A stretch of 64,000 bases of DNA, from the NCBI RefSeq assembly GCF_012927445.1, contig NZ_JABBPD010000004.1, positions 841,039 through 905,038 on the forward strand, written 5' to 3'. The translations under genes were made by a program, and so were the position numbers. Numbering within the stretch: the first letter of the stretch is position 1; the number at the start of each line of letters is the position of its first letter. Below the pieces are notes generated by a model, which did no database searches, was not told the origin of the DNA, and was given only the letters and a program-made list of their open reading frames with translations. Origin of the DNA: Rhodoferax sp. (GTDB lineage: Bacteria > Pseudomonadota > Gammaproteobacteria > Burkholderiales > Burkholderiaceae_C). Shown piece by piece: positions 17,062 to 25,721 of this stretch.

Positions 17062-18114
17062 TTAACGCTCTGCTGAGAACCAGCGCCATGTCTTGTTAAC
17101 GGTCTGCTCCAACGAACACGTCTGAGTCACACCCAGGGCTTTCTGGGTGGTGGTGGTGTTCGGGTACAAATCGTCTTGCTGCCCCTGCTTCGAAGGCACG
17201 GTATTGAGCACCACGCGCGGCTTGGGTGAAATATGTTCTCCAATGAGTTTGACCAGCTCCAGATGGGTCACGGCAGTTGAACTGCCCACGTTGTAGGTTG
17301 CGCCATCGGCGCCATTGACCAGTGCAGCCAGCGTCCACCAGGCGGCGTCGCTGCCATACATATAGCTGCGGCGTGCAGTGCCGTCGCCATGAATGCGAAT
17401 ATCGCTGCCAGTAAGCACGTCACGCAGAAAGCTGTTCAGCGCCCAAGGGCGGTCTAACTCTTGGTAAGGTCCGGCGAAGGTGAACGGGCGGATGGTACTG
17501 ATGGGCATGCGGAACTGACTACGATAAATCGCCGCCAGGTTTTCTGCCGCACGTTTGGCTTCCACGTAAACCGTGTGTAACTGTCCGCATGGAATAGGAA
17601 AATAGTCGGTTTCAGTCAGCGCGCCCGGGCGGTTCGGTGAGCCACTAACCAGGCAAGAACTGACGTTCAAAAACCGCGACAGGTTATCAAGTTGGGTTGC
17701 GGCGTCAAGGGCGTTGTTCAATCCCAGTAGGGTGGTTTGCTGCACGCGCAGCGGGTCAGATGAATGCACCCGGTTGTTAGGAATGCCGGCTGCATGCACC
17801 ACAAAGTTGGTGTTGCGGGCAAATTCAAACGGTGAGCGCACATCTTGCGCCTTCAAATGGATATCGCTCCGCGCGGATAGGTGCGGATACTTCAGTGCCC
17901 AATCATTGACACTACGCGCATACAGATCGAGCGTGATGCCAAGGCGGTGCTCATCGTTGAGCGCTGCTACTGTCTCTGCGATCCAGGTACCCAAAAAACC
18001 AGTACCACCAGTCACTGCAATGTGTTGCAGGCCGAGCTTGGAGCGAATCTGAGGTTGCGAAGCACAGGCAAGCAAACAATCTTGACGGACTTCCAAAAAA
18101 CGATCTATTGGCAT
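17062..18114 (-). CDS. NAD-dependent epimerase/dehydratase coupled to the aldolase
   Basis: An extended SDR of 350 residues: HIAVTGGTGFLGTWIAETVA, NVSSCLVSG, catalytic YVEAK, then RPFTFAGPYQELDRPWALNS. It starts three bases after the aldolase stop, so it belongs to the tight four-gene unit ThDP enzyme / acetaldehyde dehydrogenase / aldolase / SDR. That arrangement makes it the best candidate for the ketoreductase acting on the branch keto group after the ThDP step (the role of YerF in yersiniose synthesis). This role is inferred from context only. Confidence 0.75.
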   Translation of the reverse strand: MPIDRFLEVRQDCLLACASQPQIRSKLGLQHIAVTGGTGFLGTWIAETVAALNDEHRLGITLDLYARSVNDWALKYPHLSARSDIHLKAQDVRSPFEFARNTNFVVHAAGIPNNRVHSSDPLRVQQTTLLGLNNALDAATQLDNLSRFLNVSSCLVSGSPNRPGALTETDYFPIPCGQLHTVYVEAKRAAENLAAIYRSQFRMPISTIRPFTFAGPYQELDRPWALNSFLRDVLTGSDIRIHGDGTARRSYMYGSDAAWWTLAALVNGADGATYNVGSSTAVTHLELVKLIGEHISPKPRVVLNTVPSKQGQQDDLYPNTTTTQKALGVTQTCSLEQTVNKTWRWFSAER

Positions 18115-18117
18115 GGA

Positions 18118-19140
18118 TTAAGTTCTCAATGAGGTGTTTTGGGCTGCCAATTCTCTGGCAACTTCAAAGATCAGACTTTCTTGCCCAGCCACGGCATTAC
18201 GCTTACCAAGACCGAAGAAGATGTCGCGTCCATCAACCTTGTATTCTTTAGCGGCTTGCGCAACGGGTTTGGCAAAGCCAGAGAAAACGCCAGACAAACC
18301 ACTCACAATGGACATGGGTGAAATACTGGCAGCTACTGGGTTGAATTCTTTCTCGGCGACATCGGCAGCATCCAGAATCTTGTACAGGTCAATACCCGTC
18401 TCAAACCCTAGTCGATCAAACACAGCCACCAATACTTCAAGCTGGGTGTTACCGGCCCCAGCGCCAAAGCCGCGAATGGTTCCATCAATAATGGTGGCAC
18501 CGGCATTGACGGCAGCTACAGAATTTATAACGGCCATTCCCAGATTATTGTGGCCATGAAAGCCTACGGGAATTGACAAACCATCTACCAGCGTTGAAAT
18601 GCGTTCGGTGACATTTTCAGGGAAATAAGCCCCTGCTGAGTCCATGATGATGACGGCTTCAGCACCATAGGACTCCATCTTTTTGGCTTCTTCCAGCAAA
18701 ATGGCGGGCGTTGCCATGTGGCTCATCATCAGCACGCCAAATGCCTCCTTGCCAACGTTGCGGATGTAGCCGATATGGCGGTCGGTGATGTCGGCCTCGG
18801 TGCAGTGTGAAGCAATGCGAAATACATCTACGCCAGCATCCACTGCTTTGGCCAAATCGGTCTTGATGGTTGCAAAGCCTGGTATCACATGGATGCCGAG
18901 GCGTGACTTAACCAGGTTGGTGCGCGATAGCATCAAGATGTCGTCGTCGCTCAGCAGGCACTCACCCACCAGCATGGACGATGCACCCAAACCATTGCCA
19001 TGCCCAACTTCAACGATAGGCACACCGGCAGCTTCTGCCGCCTTGCAATAAGCAACGAAGCTCTCGCGACTAAGTTGATGGCGTACCGCATGATTGCCGT
19101 CGCGCAGAGTGGGGTCACTGATAAGGATTTTTTTGGTCAT
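18118..19140 (-). CDS. 4-hydroxy-2-oxovalerate aldolase (DmpG/BphI-like)
   Basis: A 340-residue class II pyruvate aldolase. The active-site segment SDPTLRDGNHAVRHQ gives R13, D14 and H17, matching the catalytic Arg-Asp-His of BphI. The metal ligands are the H195-G-H197 pair. In aromatic meta-cleavage pathways it splits 4-hydroxy-2-oxovalerate to pyruvate and acetaldehyde and channels the aldehyde to its dehydrogenase; the reaction is reversible. Its ATG overlaps the dehydrogenase stop by four bases. No ring-cleavage, hydratase or hydrolase genes are present, so a biosynthetic role in this O-antigen operon is more likely. Confidence 0.88.
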   Translation of the reverse strand: MTKKILISDPTLRDGNHAVRHQLSRESFVAYCKAAEAAGVPIVEVGHGNGLGASSMLVGECLLSDDDILMLSRTNLVKSRLGIHVIPGFATIKTDLAKAVDAGVDVFRIASHCTEADITDRHIGYIRNVGKEAFGVLMMSHMATPAILLEEAKKMESYGAEAVIIMDSAGAYFPENVTERISTLVDGLSIPVGFHGHNNLGMAVINSVAAVNAGATIIDGTIRGFGAGAGNTQLEVLVAVFDRLGFETGIDLYKILDAADVAEKEFNPVAASISPMSIVSGLSGVFSGFAKPVAQAAKEYKVDGRDIFFGLGKRNAVAGQESLIFEVARELAAQNTSLRT

Positions 19141-20036
19141 GTCGATGACTCCCGAAAGGATGCAGATTTCGCGATGAGTTCAGCCATGGCAATCGCTGCA
19201 CAGTTAATGATGTCCAAGTTACCTGCATATTGCGGGAGGTAATCACCGGCGCCAACAACTTTAACTGTAACAACGATTTTGTTGTCTTGTATGGTCGGTG
19301 GCAAGATCAGTTTGTAGCCCGGTACATATTGCTTTATTTTTTCAACCATCGCATTTACCGCTGCTTGAATAGCAGGCAGGTCTGGATTGGCGATCTTGGC
19401 GTAGATCGTGGTTTGCATATCGATAGGCGGCATGGCCGGATTCAAGATCAGGATCGCTTTGGTGTGCTTTGCACCTGTTAGCGCCATGAGTGCGTCTTGG
19501 GTGGTTTCGATATATTCATCAAGATTTTGTCGGGTGGCGGGGCCAGCGCTTCTGGACGCGATGCTGGAGGCCACCTCGATGTACTCAATGTGGCTATGCA
19601 CTTGCGAGATGGCATAGGCGATGGGGATAGAGGCCTGCCCACCACAGGTCACCATATTGACGTTTCTTGCCCCGGTGGCTACACATTCTTCAGCATTCAG
19701 GGCTGGCACACAAAGTTCACCCAACTTGGCCGGGGTCATGTCGATGACGGTCTTGCCAAGTTTGTCCAAAATGGGCCAGTGTTCCATGTGGGCGTTCGCC
19801 GAGGTGCAGTCAAAGACGACATCGCAAATTGCAGGGTTGTTGACGATGGCTTCAATGCCACGGTCGGAAATCGGCACGCCCAATGCATTGGCGCGCTTCA
19901 TGCCCGTTGAATTGAAATTGCGACCCGCAAACAACGTGCAGGTCATACCCTGGGTGCGCATGACTTTAATCATCAAGTCAGTGCCGATGTTGCCAGTGCC
20001 GATGATGGCAATTTTGAGTTTGTGGGGGGATGTCAT
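19137..20036 (-). CDS. Acetaldehyde dehydrogenase, acylating (DmpF/BphJ-like)
   Basis: A 299-residue NAD-dependent enzyme linking acetaldehyde and acetyl-CoA. LKIAIIGTGNIGTDLMIKVM is the Rossmann loop, and NMVTCGGQASIPIAY carries the catalytic cysteine at C131. It forms a channelling complex with the aldolase encoded immediately downstream (four-base overlap). In a biosynthetic setting it would reduce acetyl-CoA to acetaldehyde and pass it to the aldolase. It starts 13 bases after the ThDP enzyme, in the same operon. Confidence 0.88.
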   Translation of the reverse strand: MTSPHKLKIAIIGTGNIGTDLMIKVMRTQGMTCTLFAGRNFNSTGMKRANALGVPISDRGIEAIVNNPAICDVVFDCTSANAHMEHWPILDKLGKTVIDMTPAKLGELCVPALNAEECVATGARNVNMVTCGGQASIPIAYAISQVHSHIEYIEVASSIASRSAGPATRQNLDEYIETTQDALMALTGAKHTKAILILNPAMPPIDMQTTIYAKIANPDLPAIQAAVNAMVEKIKQYVPGYKLILPPTIQDNKIVVTVKVVGAGDYLPQYAGNLDIINCAAIAMAELIAKSASFRESST

Positions 20037-20049
20037 TTGGGCCTTTAGC

Positions 20050-21885
20050 TTAAAGCGACTTGGATTTTTCGTGTACGCCGATCAGCATGGCACGCTCTAG
20101 CACGTCACGGGGTACTAGCGGTGACAAATCTTCGAGTGGCGGCGAGACCAGCGTGCCGTCTTCCTTGGATACCAGTGAAAGCTTAGGGGTGAAGAGTTGC
20201 TCCGGATGCATGAACACTTCACAGATAACCGGGCCAGTGGCGGCTTGCACCTTGGCGAGCGTTTCATCGCACTCATCCCAGTTGTGTATCTGGTAAGCGG
20301 GCATATCAAATGCAGCAGCAATCTTGGCAAAGTCAGGACAAGATACACCAGAGGCTTTGTCGGTGCCAACGTAGCCGGTTTTGAATAAAGCATTTTGCGT
20401 ATGCTTGATCATCAGGTAGCCGTCATTGTTAAAGATGAATAGTTTGATGGGCAGCTTGTGGTGAGCAATCGTTTGCATCTCTTGCAAATTAAGCATCATG
20501 CCGCCATCGCAATTGAGGCACATCACCTCTCCATGATTAAGTGCGAACGACGCACCTATGGCGGCAGGTAGGCCATAGCCCATTTCGCCCAGACCCGTTG
20601 AGGTCATTAACCGCTGACCGTCCGCAATGTGCAGGGCTTGATGGGCGCACAACAAAGCCGTGCCCATATCGGTGACAACGATCTGGTCTTTCTTGAAGAA
20701 GGTGTTTAGACGTTCCATGAAACGGTACGAGTTAATGAAGCCACCCTTGTCGTCGTGCTCTGGCCCGACCCAGGGAAACTGATCTTGGTACGCATTGCAT
20801 CTTGCAAGCCAGTCAGTCTTGCGAGTAATGACCAATTGCTGCAGCCGCTCTGTCAGCGCGCTCATGAATACAGCGGCATCACACTCAATCATTTCCTGGG
20901 TACGTGTCTGATGTTTGGATGCTTCTTGTGGATCGATGTCAACCACGTCAATCCGCGCGCCGCGCGCCAGTTCTGATAAGTCGTAGCCAATTTGCGGAAT
21001 CGCCAAGCGGGTGCCAATGGTCAGCAGGTAATCACAATTTTGCAAAATGAAGTTGGCGGCGCGTTGACCATACACGCCTGCGCGACCAAACACGAGGGGA
21101 TGCTTTGAGTCGATCATGTCAATTCCGGCCCATGACACCAGCGCTGGGACGCCTAGCAAGTCAAGCAGGGGCTCAATCTTCTTTTCTGCACCGGCAAGGC
21201 GTATGCCATTGCCGAGCCAGAGTAACGGACGCTGCGCCGTAAGCAAGGCGCTCACAACGCTGTCAACCTGCACTGCCATTTGTGGAGTCAAATGATTTAC
21301 CGAGGTTGGTGCCAAAAACTGAGCGGAGGTTGCTGGATCAATTCGGTTTGACTGGATGTCCATAGGGATTTCGATCCAGCACGGGCCGGGACGCTGATTG
21401 AGCGCAACATGTGCTGCTTTCTGAATCTCGTAGACCGCCTGCTCTGGCGAAGTTACGCGATGAGCATATTTGGTGACCTTGCGAACCATATCGACTGAGT
21501 CGTAGCCCTGCACGCCCCACATGCGGTGCGTATTCTCAACCTTGGTGAATTTGGAGTTTTCGTTACCGGCAATAACGATGCACGGGATCGAATCAGCCCA
21601 TGCAGACACCACGCCTGTGACCCCGTTGGTCGAGCCTGCGCCGGTGGTTAGCAGAGCTGCCGACAACTTGCCGCAGGTGCGGTAATAGGTTTGCATCGCC
21701 ATACAAGCTGCTTGCTCGTGGTGGACGCAGATGATCTCCGTGAAGCCGCGGCGAGAAATGGCCTCGTACAAATGCACGTTGCCTGCGCCAATGATGCCAA
21801 AAACATGTTCAATTCCCAAGTCTTCAAGAGCTTGAGCAATCAACTCGCTTACCTTTACTTTTTCCATAACCTGCATCGTGTTCAT
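20050..21885 (-). CDS. ThDP-dependent acetolactate-synthase-like enzyme (possible YerE-type ligase)
   Basis: A 611-residue enzyme with all three domains of the ALS/POX family. E57 in HHEQAA is the glutamate that activates thiamine diphosphate. The Mg/ThDP motif is NCDGGMMLNLQ (about 458-468) ending in NND at 486-488, with C replacing the first G of GDG. The family decarboxylates a 2-oxoacid and transfers the acyl carbanion. YerE of this family adds a two-carbon unit to CDP-3,6-dideoxy-4-keto-glucose to make yersiniose; here the donor may be 4-hydroxy-2-oxovalerate from the coupled aldolase. There is no small ilvN-type subunit gene, arguing against valine biosynthesis. A start at M7 is possible. 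Confidence 0.85.
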   Translation of the reverse strand: MNTMQVMEKVKVSELIAQALEDLGIEHVFGIIGAGNVHLYEAISRRGFTEIICVHHEQAACMAMQTYYRTCGKLSAALLTTGAGSTNGVTGVVSAWADSIPCIVIAGNENSKFTKVENTHRMWGVQGYDSVDMVRKVTKYAHRVTSPEQAVYEIQKAAHVALNQRPGPCWIEIPMDIQSNRIDPATSAQFLAPTSVNHLTPQMAVQVDSVVSALLTAQRPLLWLGNGIRLAGAEKKIEPLLDLLGVPALVSWAGIDMIDSKHPLVFGRAGVYGQRAANFILQNCDYLLTIGTRLAIPQIGYDLSELARGARIDVVDIDPQEASKHQTRTQEMIECDAAVFMSALTERLQQLVITRKTDWLARCNAYQDQFPWVGPEHDDKGGFINSYRFMERLNTFFKKDQIVVTDMGTALLCAHQALHIADGQRLMTSTGLGEMGYGLPAAIGASFALNHGEVMCLNCDGGMMLNLQEMQTIAHHKLPIKLFIFNNDGYLMIKHTQNALFKTGYVGTDKASGVSCPDFAKIAAAFDMPAYQIHNWDECDETLAKVQAATGPVICEVFMHPEQLFTPKLSLVSKEDGTLVSPPLEDLSPLVPRDVLERAMLIGVHEKSKSL

Positions 21886-22017
21886 TTAATAAATAATCCC
21901 AAATAAATATTCGTTTTAATGTTGTTCACAACAGAATTATTTCTTTTAAAAAGTTAAAGCCCGATCCGCTTGCATCTTGGCGGCTTTGAGGGGTCTGGGC
22001 TTGCATTCGGTTATTGC

Positions 22018-22075
22018 TCTGTTTTCAATAGCTTCTTACGCTTGCTACACGGGGGCTAGAGGCTGATTAGCTTTT
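22018..22075. repeat. Dispersed GGGGGCTAG-family repeat, copy R4
   Basis: TTTCAATAGCTTCTTACGCT, then CACGGGGGCTAGAGGCTGAT. On the minus strand the repeat supplies the last codons (KANQPLAPV) and the stop of the HEPN gene. It separates the MNT-HEPN module from the ThDP enzyme gene. Confidence 0.8.
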
Positions 22076-22557
22076 AAAATACCCACCGCAACGGCTTCAG
22101 CTTCGATCGCGGTAACTGCATCAAAAAGCATTTTTGCCGCTTCACGGGCGGTTAGCAGGGCTTGCAGAAAAAGCTCGGCGTCCGACATGTACTCATGCAC
22201 CAACAGGTTGCGCAGCTTTCTGGCGCCAATAAAAATCTCGGCATTTTCAATCCATTGCATTTTTTCAGCGAAGGCGAGCACGTCCAACATGGATTTGGGT
22301 GACTCGCCCAACAAGGCAGCAAAGCGGGGAATCAACTTTTCGCCAAGGTGATCTTGCAATCGACCAAAGCGGCTGACAAAAGCATCGACTTTTTCGGCCA
22401 AATCGTCGCGGGAGTTGAGTTGCTTCACCCAGTCTGCGTCCATCGGCTGTGCAAATAGCGTGCGGTGGGTATAACGAAGATGCGTGGTCTCTTTACGGGC
22501 TAACTCAAGCGCCAGCAATGCGTGCTCGGCATGCTCCGGCAGGTAGCGCAGGCTCAT
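22045..22557 (-). CDS. HEPN-domain (HepT-like) putative RNase toxin
   Basis: A 170-residue, mostly helical protein. FIGARKLRNLLVHEYM contains the RX4H motif (R-NLLV-H) that forms the ribonuclease site of HEPN toxins. It overlaps by four bases the upstream gene for a minimal nucleotidyltransferase, the usual partner, which inactivates HEPN toxins by adenylylation. Length is within the range of HepT-like proteins, slightly extended because its C-terminus reads into the dispersed repeat. It lies inside the sugar operon between the ThDP enzyme and the KilA-N gene. Confidence 0.75.
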   Translation of the reverse strand: MSLRYLPEHAEHALLALELARKETTHLRYTHRTLFAQPMDADWVKQLNSRDDLAEKVDAFVSRFGRLQDHLGEKLIPRFAALLGESPKSMLDVLAFAEKMQWIENAEIFIGARKLRNLLVHEYMSDAELFLQALLTAREAAKMLFDAVTAIEAEAVAVGILKANQPLAPV

Positions 22558-22853
22558 AATAAAACTCCGGTTCGTTTGGCAATTTCAAAAACGGGGGCCG
22601 ACGGGGTGTTAGCGTCTTTGAGTATGACGTCGATCTTGCGGTCACCCAGTGCGAGCGTCAAGGCGCCGTGCAGTTGGCAAAGCACTTGGGCACGGTTGGC
22701 AAACCGGGCATCGGTCTCAAAAAACAAATCTATATCGCCGCCCCTGCGGTCGTCCAGCGCCATGGATCCAAACACGCTAACTTGCGCGCCCACCCCCAGC
22801 ACCCGCTGGGCGGTGTGGCGAATGGCTTGTACTTGGTCTGGGGTTAGGCGCAT
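22554..22853 (-). CDS. Minimal nucleotidyltransferase antitoxin (MntA-like)
   Basis: A 99-residue protein with the polymerase-beta-type signature GSMALDDRRGGDIDLFF, that is GS...D-x-D, followed by a third acidic strand (RKIDVIL). This is the MNT domain that pairs with HEPN toxins and transfers nucleotides to them. It is directly upstream of, and translationally coupled to, the HEPN gene. The length is typical and the active-site residues are all present. Confidence 0.8.
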   Translation of the reverse strand: MRLTPDQVQAIRHTAQRVLGVGAQVSVFGSMALDDRRGGDIDLFFETDARFANRAQVLCQLHGALTLALGDRKIDVILKDANTPSAPVFEIAKRTGVLL

Positions 22854-22887
22854 GGCGATAGGTTCACTTTTTATGCGGGAATTCTGC

Positions 22888-22945
22888 TATATTTTTAGTA
22901 GCTTCTTACGCATACTGGACGGGGGCTAGAGGGTGATTTCATAAA
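22888..22945. repeat. Dispersed GGGGGCTAG-family repeat, copy R5
   Basis: GTAGCTTCTTACGCATACTG then GACGGGGGCTAGAGGGTGAT. It lies in the gap between the KilA-N gene and the MNT-HEPN pair, upstream of mntA. Confidence 0.85.
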
Positions 22946-22954
22946 CGCTACGCA

Positions 22955-23773
22955 CTACTTTAATTTCTTAACTGCGGGGCTAGCTAGCAACGATCGCATC
23001 TGATAAATAGCGGTGGCATTTAATGTCTTCAGCCGCCCTACCTGCGCCACACCTTGCCGGATTAACTCGGCGTTGATGCTTTCAAGGTTAGATAGCACGA
23101 CCAGTTGCTCGACAGTGGCGCAGTCGCGGATGTTGCCCTTGCTGTTTGGATTTTGTTCACGCCACTGCTTGGCTGTCATGCCAAACAAGGCTGCATTTAG
23201 CACGTCAGCTTCTGAAGCATAGATCAAACCTGTTTGCAGGGGTGTGATACTCGCGGGGATTAAAGTTTGTGCAATGGCATCGGTATGGATGCGGTAATTG
23301 ATTTTGCTTAACGAACGCGTTAGGTTCCATTCAAGCGTTTTGGACTGTATCTCGTCATCTTTTAAACGCTGAAACTCTTTGATCAGGTAGAGCTTGAACT
23401 TGGGGCTGATCCAACTGGCAAACTCAAATGCAATGTCCTTGTGAGCGTAGGTGCCACCGTAGCGCCCTGCTTTGGCCATCACGCCTGTCGCATGGGTTCG
23501 GGTAATCCATTGCTTGACCGACATCGTGAAGCGGTTAAGTCCCGCGTCCTTTTTAATCTCCTCGAATTCGAGGGAATTAAAACCCGGGTTGTAAATCTCT
23601 TCCCATACAGATAAAAACTCAAGCGTATTTTTGTTGCGCAACCAGTTGTCGATGACCACAGAGCCACTTTCGCTTTGGCGCACCATGTCGGTTAGCGAGA
23701 TGTAATCGGTCTCTGACTGCTCAATGATGGTGACAGGCACGCTTTGCACGAGCAGGATTTTATTTTTTGACAT
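22955..23773 (-). CDS. KilA-N domain protein
   Basis: A 272-residue protein. The N-terminal part (YISLTDMVRQSESGSVVIDN, WLRNKNTLEFLSVWEEIYNP, then AGRYGGTYAHKDIAFEFASW and ISPKFKLYLIKEFQRLKDDE) matches the KilA-N DNA-binding domain known from phage anti-repressors and related chromosomal proteins. The C-terminal half resembles a region seen in stand-alone KilA-N proteins; its role is unknown to me. It lies alone between two copies of the dispersed repeat, in the same direction as the sugar genes but unrelated to them. Confidence 0.8.
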   Translation of the reverse strand: MSKNKILLVQSVPVTIIEQSETDYISLTDMVRQSESGSVVIDNWLRNKNTLEFLSVWEEIYNPGFNSLEFEEIKKDAGLNRFTMSVKQWITRTHATGVMAKAGRYGGTYAHKDIAFEFASWISPKFKLYLIKEFQRLKDDEIQSKTLEWNLTRSLSKINYRIHTDAIAQTLIPASITPLQTGLIYASEADVLNAALFGMTAKQWREQNPNSKGNIRDCATVEQLVVLSNLESINAELIRQGVAQVGRLKTLNATAIYQMRSLLASPAVKKLK

Positions 23774-23779
23774 CGCTTA

Positions 23780-23840
23780 TTTGCTCTGTTTCTAATAGCT
23801 GCTTACGCTTTTTTTATATGAGCTAGAGGGCGTTTTAACT
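23780..23840. repeat. Dispersed GGGGGCTAG-family repeat, degenerate copy R6
   Basis: TTTCTAATAGCTGCTTACGC followed by ATGAGCTAGAGGGCGTTTTA; the G-run is lost. It fills the short gap between rfbH and the KilA-N gene. Confidence 0.65.
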
Positions 23841-23841
23841 A

Positions 23842-25164
23842 TTAAAAGTTAACACCAAGGTAGGACTCGATCTTGGCTGCCGCAAACTCCAGCATCTCCC
23901 GGGTCAGCGCCGGTTGCACCCCAATCCAGAAGGTGTTGTTCATCACGTTGTCGGTATTGGTCAGGTCGCCGCTGATGCGGTAGTTGGCCCCGGCCATGTA
24001 GGGTTGGCGCGTCAGGTTGCCGGCAAACAGCAGGCGCGTGCCGACTTTGTTCTGGTCCAGGTAGGTCAGCAGGTCCAGCCGCGTCACCGGGCAGTTTTCT
24101 TTCAGGGTGATCGGGAAGCCGAACCACGAGGGATCGGAGTGCTCGGTGGGCTCGGGCAGGCTGACGAATTCTTCGCAGTCTTTCAGGCGCTCTTTCAGGA
24201 AGGCAAAGTTGTCTTTGCGGGCCTGGATGAATTGCGGGGCTTTCTCCAATTGGGCCAAACCGCAGGCAGCTTGCATGTCGGTGATTTTGAGGTTGTAGCC
24301 CAGGTGGCTGTAGGTGTATTTGTGGTCGTAGCCGTAAGGCAAGTCACCCAATTGCTGGCAAAAGCGTTTGCCACAGGTGTTGTCTTTGCCGGGCTGGCAA
24401 TAACAATCGCGGCCCCAGTCGCGAAAGCTCTCGGCAATGGTTTTAAGCTCATCGTGCTTGGTAAACACCGCGCCGCCTTCACCCATGGTGATGTGGTGCG
24501 CCGGGTAAAAGCTGAGCGTGCCAATGTCGCCAAAGGTGCCGACCATCTGGCCACGGTAGGTGGTGCCCAGCGCGTCGCAACAGTCTTCTACCAGCCACAA
24601 GTTGTGCTTTTTGCACAGGGCGGTGACCACGTCCAGGTTAAAGGTGTTGCCCAGGCTGTGCGCCAGCATGATGGCTTTGGTTTTGGGGCTGATGGCGGCT
24701 TCGATCTTGCTGGCATCAATGTTGTGGGTGAGGCGGTCCACATCCACAAACACCGGCACCGCGCCAAATTGCAGGATGGGGTTGACGGTGGTGGGGAAGC
24801 CCGCCGCCACGCCAATGACTTCATCGCCTTTTTTGATGGCACGCTCGCCCAGCTTGGGGGATGTGAGGGTGCTGAACGCGACCAGGTTGGCGGACGAGCC
24901 GGAGTTGACGGTGATCAGGTGCTTGATGCCGATGAAGGCGGCAAGCTTTTTCTCAAATTCGGCGTTGAAGCGGCCTGTGGTTAGCCAGCCGTCCAGGCTG
25001 GCTTCAACCATGTTTTTGAGTTCTTCTGCGCCTATGACTTTGCCGGAGGGGGGGACGACCGATAGACCCGGGAGGAAGGGTTGCGGTGCCAGGGCGATAG
25101 CGGCGTACTCATCCACCAGTTTGGCAATCTGCTCGCGGAGGGCTTGGGTTTTGGCGTTTTGCAT
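23842..25164 (-). CDS. rfbH: CDP-4-keto-6-deoxy-D-glucose 3-dehydrase (E1, RfbH/AscC)
   Basis: A 440-residue PMP-dependent iron-sulfur enzyme that, with an E3 reductase, removes the C3 hydroxyl of CDP-4-keto-6-deoxyglucose. In the aminotransferase fold, the usual PLP lysine is replaced by histidine ([14 protein letters not shown]223), the hallmark of E1. Cysteines C196, C254, C256 and C264 exactly fit the C-X57-C-X1-C-X7-C pattern of its [2Fe-2S] cluster. The product is CDP-3,6-dideoxy-4-keto-glucose. The matching RfbG and RfbF lie upstream, separated by two unrelated genes. No E3 (AscD) gene is seen in the window. Confidence 0.93.
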   Translation of the reverse strand: MQNAKTQALREQIAKLVDEYAAIALAPQPFLPGLSVVPPSGKVIGAEELKNMVEASLDGWLTTGRFNAEFEKKLAAFIGIKHLITVNSGSSANLVAFSTLTSPKLGERAIKKGDEVIGVAAGFPTTVNPILQFGAVPVFVDVDRLTHNIDASKIEAAISPKTKAIMLAHSLGNTFNLDVVTALCKKHNLWLVEDCCDALGTTYRGQMVGTFGDIGTLSFYPAHHITMGEGGAVFTKHDELKTIAESFRDWGRDCYCQPGKDNTCGKRFCQQLGDLPYGYDHKYTYSHLGYNLKITDMQAACGLAQLEKAPQFIQARKDNFAFLKERLKDCEEFVSLPEPTEHSDPSWFGFPITLKENCPVTRLDLLTYLDQNKVGTRLLFAGNLTRQPYMAGANYRISGDLTNTDNVMNNTFWIGVQPALTREMLEFAAAKIESYLGVNF

Positions 25165-25212
25165 GTTTTGAGTCAGATGATAAGTTTTGAAAATATGAAA
25201 CTGGGGTGCTGA

Positions 25213-25719
25213 TTAGTTCACGCACCATTCAAGCGCACCCAAGTTTGCTTTGCTGACGACGAGTGGATGTGCATCAACAGGCTTGAGTAGCTGGCGGATT
25301 TTTTGCTTTACATCAGCGGGACTGATGGCGATGGGGCGTAGTTTTGAGTGTTTGGCGGGCTGCTCAAGATGCAGAACCACCCGCAGACTGCGCGCGAGGG
25401 TGACTGCACGGGCAATTTGTTTTTCGCCTGCGTCGTTGGCGCAGTTTTTAGCGGGGATTAACGCCGCCAGTGTGTCAAACACCTTGTGTGCCACTTCATC
25501 GCCCAGTTCGGAGGGCTTGGTGCGCTGCTGTTGACGGTAGTCTTTTACCTCGATGAGCCATGCTGTTTTGTTGGGGGCCACGGCCAGAAGGTCTAATGCT
25601 TTGATGCCGTTCCACATCCGCGACACTTGGTTCCGGTAAAACGACCAAACGTCATATTGACTGACTTGCCAGTTGTCAGAGAAGTCAAAGCTCAAGCCAT
25701 CCACGTTGTAGCGCTGCAT
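25213..25719 (-). CDS. PD-(D/E)xK nuclease-like protein
   Basis: A 168-residue protein not assigned to a named family. IKALDLLAVAPNKTAWLIEV followed by KDYR has the strand-turn-strand layout of a PD-(D/E)xK nuclease core: D43, then E57-V-K59. It starts two bases after the stop of the AAA ATPase gene, so the two form a unit. ATPase-plus-nuclease pairs are common in anti-phage defence. It sits between rfbG and rfbH with no link to sugar synthesis. The fold call rests on one short motif. Confidence 0.6.
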   Translation of the reverse strand: MQRYNVDGLSFDFSDNWQVSQYDVWSFYRNQVSRMWNGIKALDLLAVAPNKTAWLIEVKDYRQQQRTKPSELGDEVAHKVFDTLAALIPAKNCANDAGEKQIARAVTLARSLRVVLHLEQPAKHSKLRPIAISPADVKQKIRQLLKPVDAHPLVVSKANLGALEWCVN

Positions 25720-25721
25720 GC

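Noticed and set aside
23914-24984. A 356-codon open frame on the plus strand opposite rfbH
   Set aside because: It is the antisense shadow of rfbH. The translation is low-complexity, rich in V/A/G/Q/H, and the opposite strand encodes a complete RfbH with all active-site residues.
25165-25212. GGGGTGCTGATTAG before rfbH as an eleventh copy of the dispersed repeat
   Set aside because: Only the right end is vaguely similar; too short and diverged to count.
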